From SFTH01 sp963643985 (lineage in GTDB: Bacteria; Bacillota; Clostridia; Christensenellales; Aristaeellaceae), in NCBI GenBank assembly GCA_963643985.1, contig CAVINP010000025.1, forward strand, positions 1 to 22,466: 22,466 nucleotides of DNA, in the 5' to 3' direction. A model generated the notes under the pieces. That model was not told the DNA's origin. It ran no database searches and was given only the letters and a program-made list of their open reading frames with translations. The translations under genes and the position numbers were made by a program. Numbering within the stretch: position 1 is the first letter of the stretch; each line of letters opens with the position of its first letter. This document shows, one piece after another, positions 14,064 through 20,496 of the stretch.

Positions 14064-15197
14064 TCAATCCTTCCTGATTCCCGCAAAGAATGCGCGGGAG
14101 TTTTCCTTTGCAAACGCATGCATATCCCACACGGGTACATCCACGGTCTCGATAAAGTCCAGCTTGCCGTCCGTCAGCCGCGTACCGATCCAGGCTTCGG
14201 GCACTTCGGTCCCCTCCGGCACGCGCAGACAGTAGCGCCTGAGAGCATCGCGGCGCACATTCATCTCGCGGCAGCTCTCATCCGTCAGATAGAACCCTCC
14301 GCCCTGTATGCTGCGGATGTCGCGCAGCACGTTCGAGGCGGTGGGCAACTTGCCCGCGCCCTGGCCGGAGAAGTTCATTTCCCCGCAGCCGTCGCCGCGG
14401 TAACGGGCATAGTTGAGGTTGCGATGAACGGATGCTTCCGGCGCATCCCGGCTCACCAGCGTCGGCTCTACGCAGGCGCTCAGCCCGCCATCGTCCAGAG
14501 ATGCCGAGGCGCAGAGCTTGAGCACGCAGCCCCTGCGGGCGGCACTGGCAATGTCGGAGGGCAGTATGCGCGATATGCCGAAGGTGGGGATGTCCTCCTC
14601 ACGCACGAAGGCGTTAAAGCCCACGGCACAGGCCAGCACCAGCTTACGCATCGTATCCGTCCCTTCCACATCGCCGGAGGGATCACGCTCGGCATAGCCC
14701 AGCATCTGCGCCTCGGAGAGCACGGCCATGTAATCCGCGCCGCGCAGCGTCATCGCATCCAACATAAAATTGGTGGTGCCGTTGAGTATGCCGCCCAGCT
14801 CCGTGAGGTGATCGGATGAGCGGGCCAGCGCCAGATTGTGCAGGAACGGTATGCCGCCGCCGCAGGCAGCGCTGTAGAGGAAGGCCACGCCGCGGCTGCG
14901 GGCCAGCGCCACCAGCTCCGCGCCGCAGGCACTGACCAGCTGCTTGTTGGCAGTCACAAAATGCCGACCGGACTGTATTGCGGCCACGGCGTATTCGTAG
15001 GCCGGATGAAGGCCTCCCATCGTCTCAACGATCAGGGAGATGTCACCGTCGCAAAGTATGTCCTCAAAGCGATCGGTGCTGACAGGCGTGCGCAGATGAC
15101 GATCCAGCACGCGGGCGACCTCGACGTTTCTCAGGTATCTGACGCCTTCAAAGACGCCGCTGCCGACCGTGCCCAGCCCGAGTATGGCTATCTTCAT
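14064..15197 (-). CDS. hom: Homoserine dehydrogenase, short form with a reduced C-terminal domain
   Basis: 377 residues from ATG 15197 (MKIAILGLGTVGSGV). It reduces aspartate semialdehyde to homoserine. The NAD(P)-binding loop GLGTVGSG is at 7-14; catalytic-domain motifs include LNGTTNFML, GYAERDPSGDVEGTD, and GAGKLPTASNV. Family members are commonly about 400-435 residues with a C-terminal ACT domain. Here only about 55 residues follow the catalytic part (beginning YCLRVPEGTEVPEAW), without the usual RPGVLA-type ACT motif. The GGAGG is 12 nt from the ATG, rather far. It is the first gene of the operon. Confidence 0.94.
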   Translation of the reverse strand: MKIAILGLGTVGSGVFEGVRYLRNVEVARVLDRHLRTPVSTDRFEDILCDGDISLIVETMGGLHPAYEYAVAAIQSGRHFVTANKQLVSACGAELVALARSRGVAFLYSAACGGGIPFLHNLALARSSDHLTELGGILNGTTNFMLDAMTLRGADYMAVLSEAQMLGYAERDPSGDVEGTDTMRKLVLACAVGFNAFVREEDIPTFGISRILPSDIASAARRGCVLKLCASASLDDGGLSACVEPTLVSRDAPEASVHRNLNYARYRGDGCGEMNFSGQGAGKLPTASNVLRDIRSIQGGGFYLTDESCREMNVRRDALRRYCLRVPEGTEVPEAWIGTRLTDGKLDFIETVDVPVWDMHAFAKENSRAFFAGIRKD

Positions 15198-15258
15198 GGT
15201 ATGTATACGCCTCCGTTTGCGGCGGAAAAACCGCCAAAAGTCTTTACAATAAAAACAC

Positions 15259-15287
15259 TTGTATTTCTGTGAAAAACATTGTATCAT
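15259..15287 (+). promoter_or_regulatory. Promoter of the thrC-thrB-ACT operon
   Basis: TTGTAT (15259-15264), a 17-nt spacer and TATCAT (15282-15287). Its -10 box overlaps the -10 box of the divergent hom promoter by 2 bp. Confidence 0.6.
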
Positions 15288-15292
15288 GTTTT
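15273..15292. promoter_or_regulatory. Dyad (candidate operator) centred on the overlapping divergent -10 boxes
   Basis: AAAACAT (15273-15279), six bases, ATGTTTT (15286-15292): perfect 7-bp arms, nearly extended outward as TGAAAAACAT and ATGTTTTCA. The centre falls between the two -10 boxes, so a bound protein would block both operons. Two TTGCAA palindromes follow at 15301-15306 and 15315-15320. Operator function is inferred. Confidence 0.5.
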
Positions 15293-15306
15293 CAAGAGAT
15301 TTGCAA
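15278..15306 (-). promoter_or_regulatory. Promoter of the hom-lysC-asd operon
   Basis: TTGCAA (15306-15301), a 17-nt spacer and TACAAT (15283-15278) on the minus strand. The leader to the hom ATG is about 75 nt and contains a GGCGG-TTTTT-CCGCC hairpin (15237-15223) before the ribosome binding site. Confidence 0.72.
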
Positions 15307-15336
15307 GTTATGTTTTGCAAAAAGGAGATTTGAAAT

Positions 15337-16815
15337 ATGGCTATGTTCTATTCGACTCGCGGCGACCGGGCCGCTGTTTCCGCACCCGAGGCGGTGCTGC
15401 GCGGCATGGCACCGGACGGGGGTCTCTATATTTTAAAGGAAGCACCGGATATTCCGGTCGAAGCGGTTCGCAGTCTGGATTTTGCAGCGCTGGCGAAGCG
15501 CATTCTCTCCGCCTGGTTGCCGGGTTACGCCGAGGAGGAGATAGATGCCTGCGTGACGCGTGCGTACCGCGACAGGTTCGATACGCCGGAGATCGCGCCC
15601 CTTCGCCATGTGGGGGACAGGTATGTGCTCGAGCTCTTCCACGGCCCCACGGCGGCCTTCAAGGATGTGGCACTGTCCGTGCTGCCGCAGCTGATGAGAT
15701 GCGCGATGGACAGGCGCGGCGGTGACGAAAAGATCATGATACTGACCGCCACCAGCGGCGATACCGGCTCGGCGGCGCTCACGGGCTTTCGTGACGTGCC
15801 GGGCGTGGGCATACTGGTGTTCTATCCGCAGGTGGGTATCAGCCCCATTCAGCGCATACAGATGACCGCGGCCCTGGGCGAAAATGTCCGTGCCTGCGCC
15901 ATCAAGGGCAATTTTGACGATGCCCAGACGGGTGTCAAGCGCATATTTGCCGATATTCCGCCCGCGTTCTGCAGCGCCCATCACCTTTCGCTTTCCAGTG
16001 CGAATTCGATCAACATCGGCAGGCTCGCGCCGCAGATCGTCTACTACTACAGTGCCTACCTTGCCCTGGTGGAGGCGGGGGCGGTGCGCATGGGCGATCC
16101 CGTCGATTTCAGCGTGCCGACCGGCAATTTCGGCGACATACTGGCGGGCTATCTGGCCAAGCGCTCGGGTCTGCCGGTGGGGCGGCTGATCTGCGCGTCC
16201 AACGCAAACAACGTGCTGACCGACTTTATCACAACAGGCGTCTATGATCGCAGGCGCGAGTTCCTGCGCACGATCTCCCCGTCCATGGATATACTGGTCT
16301 CCAGCAATCTGGAGCGGCTGCTCTATCTGGCTTCGGGTTGCGACAGCACCCTGGTGCGCTCGCTGATGGAAAGCCTCAAGGCGGACGGTTGCTACCGTGC
16401 GCCCGACGCGCTCATGTCCGCCATACGATCGGACTTTGACTGCGGCTGCGCAAGCGATGCGGATGCGAAGGACACCATAGCGCGGGTGTTCAGGGATACG
16501 CATTACCTTATGGATCCGCATACGGCCGTAGCATGGAAGGTGGCCGAGGACATCGCAGCCAAGGGTGAATGCAAGACTCCCATGGTGGTGCTGAGCACCG
16601 CCTCGCCCTACAAGTTTCCGCAGAGCGTGTTGGGCGCGCTGGGTGCACCCGGCGACGGCGACATCTCCGAGCAGTTTGAGCGCATGGAACGCCTGAGCAA
16701 CACGAATGCGCCGCGTGCGCTGGCCAATGCCCTGATGCGGACGGAACGCTTCAGGGATGTTGTTTCGGTGGATGGTATGATGGATTACGTCATGGAAAGG
16801 GCGGCAGAGATATGA
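15337..16815 (+). CDS. thrC: Threonine synthase
   Basis: 492 residues, the longer bacterial/fungal-type threonine synthase. It converts O-phosphohomoserine to threonine with pyridoxal phosphate. The N-terminal FYSTRGD and LRGMAPDGGLYI are typical; the PLP lysine is Lys109 in GPTAAFKDVAL; TATSGDTGSAAL binds the cofactor phosphate; PTGNFGDILAGYLAKR and SNANNVLTDF are conserved. AAAGGAGA lies about 10 nt before the ATG. Its last four bases overlap the start of thrB (ATGA), so the two are translationally coupled. Confidence 0.96.
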   Translation: MAMFYSTRGDRAAVSAPEAVLRGMAPDGGLYILKEAPDIPVEAVRSLDFAALAKRILSAWLPGYAEEEIDACVTRAYRDRFDTPEIAPLRHVGDRYVLELFHGPTAAFKDVALSVLPQLMRCAMDRRGGDEKIMILTATSGDTGSAALTGFRDVPGVGILVFYPQVGISPIQRIQMTAALGENVRACAIKGNFDDAQTGVKRIFADIPPAFCSAHHLSLSSANSINIGRLAPQIVYYYSAYLALVEAGAVRMGDPVDFSVPTGNFGDILAGYLAKRSGLPVGRLICASNANNVLTDFITTGVYDRRREFLRTISPSMDILVSSNLERLLYLASGCDSTLVRSLMESLKADGCYRAPDALMSAIRSDFDCGCASDADAKDTIARVFRDTHYLMDPHTAVAWKVAEDIAAKGECKTPMVVLSTASPYKFPQSVLGALGAPGDGDISEQFERMERLSNTNAPRALANALMRTERFRDVVSVDGMMDYVMERAAEI

Positions 16816-17702
16816 TTTACGTGCGCGTTCCCGCGACAAGTGCCAATCTGGGGCCGGGCTTTGACTGCTTCGGTCTGGCACTGACGCTCTACGGTCGGCT
16901 CGGCTTTGAGGAGACGGCAGAGGGGCTTGAATTCGAAAATGTGGAGGCAAAATACTGCAATTCCGACAATCTGGCAGTGAAAGCCTATTACCGGGCACTT
17001 CGGGAGATGAAGCTGCCCGAGTGCGGGCTGCGCGTGTCGATATACAGCGACATACCGCCCTGCAGCGGCCTTGGCAGCAGCGCAAGCCTGCTGGCGGCGG
17101 GTCTGGTGGCGGCCAATGCGGCGCACGGCAACGTTCTGGACAGGGACGTGCTGCTGCGCCTTGCCACGGAACTGGAGGGACATCCCGACAACGTCGCTCC
17201 CGCGCTGCTGGGCGGCATGACGGCCTCGATCATGGACGGCGAAAACGTGCTGTCGATGAACTGTCCACTCTCGGAAAAACTGCGCTTCCTGGTACTGATC
17301 CCGGACTTTGAACTGTCCACCCAACTGGCGCGTGCGGCGCTGCCCAAGCAGGTCCCGCTTGCGGATGCCACATTTAACGTATCCCGCGCGGCCGTGCTGC
17401 TGCGGGCCATGGAAAAGGGCGACACGGCGGCAATCCGGATCGCCATGAACGACCGTCTGCACCAGCCCTACCGCGCAGGGCTGATAAATGAATACGACGA
17501 TGTCCGTTCACTGGCGCTTGAGAGCGGCGCGGCGGCCTTCTGCATCAGCGGCGCAGGCCCCACATTGATGTGCGTATATGAGGACGGAAAAAATTTCGAG
17601 GCGAAAATGGCAGAGGGACTTCGGAACATGAAAAATCACTGGCGTGCGCTGGCGCTCAGACCGGATACACAGGGCACGGTTGTGGAGGAGGGACAGGCAT
17701 GA
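16812..17702 (+). CDS. thrB: Homoserine kinase (GHMP family)
   Basis: 296 residues. It phosphorylates homoserine with ATP to give the ThrC substrate. It starts with VRVPATSANLGPGFDCFGLAL, has the GHMP ATP-binding glycine loop IPPCSGLGSSASL (81-93), EGHPDNVAPALLGG, and the C-terminal SGAGPTLMC. The start overlaps thrC by 4 nt, and the stop overlaps the ACT gene by 4 nt (ATGA), so all three form a tight operon. Confidence 0.96.
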   Translation: MIYVRVPATSANLGPGFDCFGLALTLYGRLGFEETAEGLEFENVEAKYCNSDNLAVKAYYRALREMKLPECGLRVSIYSDIPPCSGLGSSASLLAAGLVAANAAHGNVLDRDVLLRLATELEGHPDNVAPALLGGMTASIMDGENVLSMNCPLSEKLRFLVLIPDFELSTQLARAALPKQVPLADATFNVSRAAVLLRAMEKGDTAAIRIAMNDRLHQPYRAGLINEYDDVRSLALESGAAAFCISGAGPTLMCVYEDGKNFEAKMAEGLRNMKNHWRALALRPDTQGTVVEEGQA

Positions 17703-18136
17703 AGGGCGATTTCCTGATCGTACATAAAAAGATACTGCCCATCTATTTTGAAAAGGTGCTTCAGGCCAGAAATCTTCTGGAGACCGGGGCCGTGCGCGAC
17801 GTGAGTGCGGCCGTGCGCGAGGTCGGTATTTCACGCAGCACCTTTTACAAGTACAAGGACTACATCTTCAGCCCCGACAGCGGCGATACGGGGCGCAAAG
17901 CCGTGATTTCGATGCTGCTCAGCCATGAAATCGGCGTACTTTCGACCTCACTCAATCAGCTCTCGTCGCTGGGCGTGAGTGTGCTCACCATCTCGCAGAG
18001 CATGCCCATACGCGATACGGCCAGCGTGATGATGACGCTGGACATTGCGCAGATGACGGTCAGCCTGGACGAGGCCACCCGCGCACTGTCGCACATCCCG
18101 GGCGTGGAAAACGTGAGCCTGATATCGATAGAATAG
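17699..18136 (+). CDS. UPF0735 (PheB-type) ACT-domain protein with an HTH-like segment
   Basis: 145 residues, normal for UPF0735. Residues 33-54 (SAAVREVGISRSTFYKYKDY) read as a helix-turn-helix; residues 68-145 form an ACT domain (HEIGVLSTSLNQLSSLGVSV, then HIPGVENVSLI). ACT domains usually bind amino acids. Bacillus PheB beside the prephenate dehydratase gene is the named relative; its role is not settled. Its position as last gene of the thr operon, coupled by ATGA to thrB, suggests it reads threonine or a related amino acid and acts on this locus. That regulatory role is inference. Confidence 0.9.
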   Translation: MKGDFLIVHKKILPIYFEKVLQARNLLETGAVRDVSAAVREVGISRSTFYKYKDYIFSPDSGDTGRKAVISMLLSHEIGVLSTSLNQLSSLGVSVLTISQSMPIRDTASVMMTLDIAQMTVSLDEATRALSHIPGVENVSLISIE

Positions 18137-18142
18137 GATTTT

Positions 18143-18215
18143 CAGTGGTCAGTGGTCAGATGAATGGCTCAGGTCACTATTTCACTATCCGCTGAGCACC
18201 GACCACTATTCACTA
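18143..18215. repeat. Short degenerate AGTGGTC/AGTGAAT repeats forming a hairpin between convergent operons
   Basis: CAGTGGT is repeated in tandem at 18143-18156, and inverted copies GACCACT (18201-18207) and TTCACTA follow; GCTCAG (18167-18172) pairs with CTGAGC (18192-18197). The nested hairpin lacks a U-run, so it is not a classic terminator. The right end of the repeat supplies the last codons and stop of the ttcA-like gene. Confidence 0.5.
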
Positions 18216-19048
18216 ACCTGCAGCTTTTCCAGAAAGCTGTGCATCTGTCCGTCCTGCTTGTAGCCGGGCAGGGTATCGAGGTTGACCTTGTGCAGGCTGG
18301 CAAAGAGGTTGATCTCGACATTCGGGTTGACCTTGCGCATGCTGCGGATCAGTTCCTTGGTCTCCTGACGTTTGGAACTGCCGTCATAGGCCTCGGCCTG
18401 TTCGGAGAAGCGGCAGGCGCAGCGCAGGAAGTGCAGATCGTTGTAGTTGCGCCAGGCGATGATGTCATCCTCACGCATGCAGTACAGGGGTCGGATCAGT
18501 TCCATGCCGGGGAAATTGGTGCTCTTGAGCCGGGGCAGCATGCCCTGCAGCTGGGCACCGTAGCTCATGGACATGAGCGCCGTCTCGATGACGTCGTTGA
18601 GGTGATGCCCCAGCGCGATCTTGTTGCAGCCGCGTTTCCGGGCCTCGGCATAGAGGTATCCGCGCCGCATGCGTGCGCAGAGGTAGCAGGGGTGCTCACT
18701 GTCTGCATCCTCGGCAGAGGAGAATATGTCCGTCTCAAAGAAGCTGACGGGCAGATGCAGAAGTTCTGCGTTCTGCTCGATCCGCGCGCGGTTTTCCGGG
18801 CTGTAGCCGGGGTCCATACAGATGTATTCCAGCTCAAAGGGCACGTCGCTGAAGGGCTGCAGATGCTTCATCAGCAGTGCCAGCAGCATGCTGTCCTTGC
18901 CGCCGGAAATGCATACGGCAATTCGGTCGCCGCTTTGAATCAGCTCGTAGCGCTTGACGGCCGCGATGAAGGGGTTCCAGATTTCTTTGCGGTATTTCTT
19001 GATCATGCTGCGCTCGGCGATCTGCCATTTTTCAAGCTCTCTGGCCAT
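18206..19048 (-). CDS. TtcA-family tRNA 2-thiolation-type ATPase (PP-loop)
   Basis: 280 residues. The PP-loop SGGKDS at 48-53 binds ATP; CYLCARMRR gives Cys121 and Cys124, and CAC at 210-212 supplies the further cysteine that, in TtcA proteins, completes a [4Fe-4S] cluster site. GHHLNDVIETALMSM is the typical second motif. TtcA makes 2-thiocytidine at tRNA position 32; in Firmicutes related proteins may act on other substrates, so the exact product is uncertain. GGAG lies about 9 nt before the ATG. Its start overlaps the TcdA-like stop by 17 nt. Confidence 0.88.
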   Translation of the reverse strand: MARELEKWQIAERSMIKKYRKEIWNPFIAAVKRYELIQSGDRIAVCISGGKDSMLLALLMKHLQPFSDVPFELEYICMDPGYSPENRARIEQNAELLHLPVSFFETDIFSSAEDADSEHPCYLCARMRRGYLYAEARKRGCNKIALGHHLNDVIETALMSMSYGAQLQGMLPRLKSTNFPGMELIRPLYCMREDDIIAWRNYNDLHFLRCACRFSEQAEAYDGSSKRQETKELIRSMRKVNPNVEINLFASLHKVNLDTLPGYKQDGQMHSFLEKLQVSE

Positions 19049-19763
19049 CTGTCCTGTCTCCTTTCACGATGTCTTTGATGATTTCGCCCGCCATGATCAG
19101 CCCCGCAACGGGCGGCACGAAGGATACGGAGCCGGGCACCTGCCGCTTGCTGCCGGTCTCGTCGCTTTCGGCGGGGGTCAGGGGTGCTTCCTCCGAATAG
19201 ACCACCTTGAGATGCTCTATGCCGCGCTTGCGAAGTTGCGTGCGCATGGCCCGAGCCAACGGGCAGACTTTGGTCTTTGAGATGTCGGCCACGTGAAAGG
19301 CCGTTGGGTCGAGCTTGTTGCCCGCGCCCATGGCGGATATCACCGGCACGCCCGCCGCCTTTGCCCGCAGTATGATTTCGATCTTGCCCGCAACGGTGTC
19401 GATGGCATCGGCCACATAGTCGTACTGTGCAAAATCAAAGCGATCGGCCGTCTCGGGCAGGTAGAACATGCGATGGGGATAAACGACGGTCTCGGGGCAG
19501 ATGTCGCGGATGCGTTCGGCCATCACATCGACCTTGGCGCGGCCTACAGTGGAGTGAAGCGCGATGATCTGGCGGTTGATGTTGCTCAGAGATACCGTGT
19601 CGTCGTCGATCAGGTCGATCTGCCCGACACCACCGCGCGCGAGTGCCTCGGCCACATAGCCGCCCACGCCGCCCACGCCGAATACGGCCACGCGGCATGA
19701 ACGAAGCCGGGATATGGCCGATGATCCCAACAGCAACTCTTCACGTGAAAATTCATTCAGCAT
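19032..19763 (-). CDS. tcdA: TcdA/CsdL-type tRNA threonylcarbamoyladenosine dehydratase (ThiF/E1 family)
   Basis: 243 residues. E1-like ATP-binding fold: VFGVGGVGGYVAEALAR (28-43), IDLIDDDTVSLSNINRQ (49-65) and DAIDTVAGK. CsdL/TcdA in E. coli cyclises t6A at tRNA position 37 to ct6A. The AGMGAGNKLDP and SVSFVPPVAGLIMA segments are as in that group. GGAGGAAA lies 8 nt before the ATG. It leads a two-gene tRNA-modification operon with the TtcA-like gene. Confidence 0.9.
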   Translation of the reverse strand: MLNEFSREELLLGSSAISRLRSCRVAVFGVGGVGGYVAEALARGGVGQIDLIDDDTVSLSNINRQIIALHSTVGRAKVDVMAERIRDICPETVVYPHRMFYLPETADRFDFAQYDYVADAIDTVAGKIEIILRAKAAGVPVISAMGAGNKLDPTAFHVADISKTKVCPLARAMRTQLRKRGIEHLKVVYSEEAPLTPAESDETGSKRQVPGSVSFVPPVAGLIMAGEIIKDIVKGDRTDGQRA

Positions 19764-19795
19764 GGATATTTCCTCCGCGAATAAGGTATAATGAC

Positions 19796-19824
19796 ATTAT
19801 AGGAATTCCGACATTAAAATTCAA
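19796..19824 (-). promoter_or_regulatory. Promoter of the tcdA-ttcA operon
   Basis: TTGAAT (19824-19819), a 17-nt spacer and TATAAT (19801-19796) on the minus strand, about 33 nt before the tcdA ATG. Confidence 0.78.
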
Positions 19825-19868
19825 GGCCGTCCCGGGCTGTTAAACTTTCTGAAATTTTGCCGGGCACG

Positions 19869-19897
19869 TTTACAAATGCCGCCGCATATGGTAAAAT
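19869..19897 (+). promoter_or_regulatory. Promoter of rpsO
   Basis: TTTACA (19869-19874), a 17-nt spacer and TAAAAT (19892-19897). It leaves a leader of about 100 nt before rpsO, long enough for the S15-binding autoregulatory structures known in several bacteria; I could not verify a three-way junction by eye. Confidence 0.65.
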
Positions 19898-20003
19898 ACC
19901 AAGGATGGCAAGTGAATATGCCACAAATCACGCATACCCGGACTGCCGAAACACTCCGACGGCGCTCTGAGTTTGCGCGCAAAAGAAACAGGAGGAAAAA
20001 ACC

Positions 20004-20258
20004 ATGACCAAGCAGGAAATCATCAATGCCTACGGCCGCCACGAAGGCGACACCGGTTCCCCTGAAGTGCAGGTCGCTCTGCTGACCGAGCGCATCAACC
20101 ACCTCAACGAGCATCTGAAGGTGCACAAGAAGGACCATCATTCCCGTCGTGGCCTGCTGCTGATGGTTGGTCAGCGCCGTGGTCTGCTGGACTATCTCAA
20201 GAAGACCGATATCGAAAGCTATCGTGCTCTGATCGCAAAGCTCGGCCTGCGCAAGTAA
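20004..20258 (+). CDS. rpsO: 30S ribosomal protein S15
   Basis: 84 residues, about five shorter at the N-terminus than the common 89. Hallmarks: YGRHEGDTGSPEVQVALLTER, HKKDHHSRRGLL and RALIAKLGLRK. It binds the 16S rRNA central domain early in 30S assembly. AGGAGGAAAAAACC precedes the ATG. It sits upstream of pnp, the classic order in many bacteria. Confidence 0.98.
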   Translation: MTKQEIINAYGRHEGDTGSPEVQVALLTERINHLNEHLKVHKKDHHSRRGLLLMVGQRRGLLDYLKKTDIESYRALIAKLGLRK

Positions 20259-20292
20259 TGCGAGCCGACGCCCGTCTCATCTGAGCCGAACG

Positions 20293-20324
20293 CGCCGCCG
20301 CCCGTACAGATTCGAGCGGCGGCG
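20293..20324 (+). terminator. GC-rich hairpin after rpsO
   Basis: CGCCGCCGC (20293-20301) pairs with GCGGCGGCG (20316-20324), 34 nt after the rpsO stop, followed by only three T. Probably a weak terminator or a processing and stability hairpin between rpsO and pnp. Confidence 0.65.
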
Positions 20325-20340
20325 TTTCATGCGTAATAAC

Positions 20341-20496
20341 AATGTTTGTATCCGCAGCGGTTTGTGCGCCGTGTGTGGACGCTAGGATGCGGAAGTGGTT
20401 TTCCGCAGGCGTGCGTCTGTACACAGCGCGTTGCCCAAGGGAGTGTTGGAAAAAACAGACCGCAAGCCAATATACCCGACCAAGGAGGCAATGAGC
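20341..20496 (+). promoter_or_regulatory. Structured leader of pnp
   Basis: No gene. GCGGAA/TTCCGC can form a hairpin near 20389-20406, an alternative TCCGCA/TGCGGA pairing spans 20350-20395, and CTGTACACAG is a near-palindrome downstream. No convincing promoter was seen. pnp leaders in enterobacteria are cut by RNase III and autoregulated; a similar role here is possible but unproven. Confidence 0.35.

Noticed and set aside
12000..14819. 939-residue open frame on the plus strand
   Set aside because: It runs antisense across asd, lysC and hom, whose conserved motifs are unmistakable; the frame reflects codon bias.
15198..15277. Threonine T-box or other leader riboswitch before hom or thrC
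   Set aside because: Both leaders are too short (about 75 and 45 nt) and lack a T-box sequence; only a small hairpin near the hom ribosome binding site is present.
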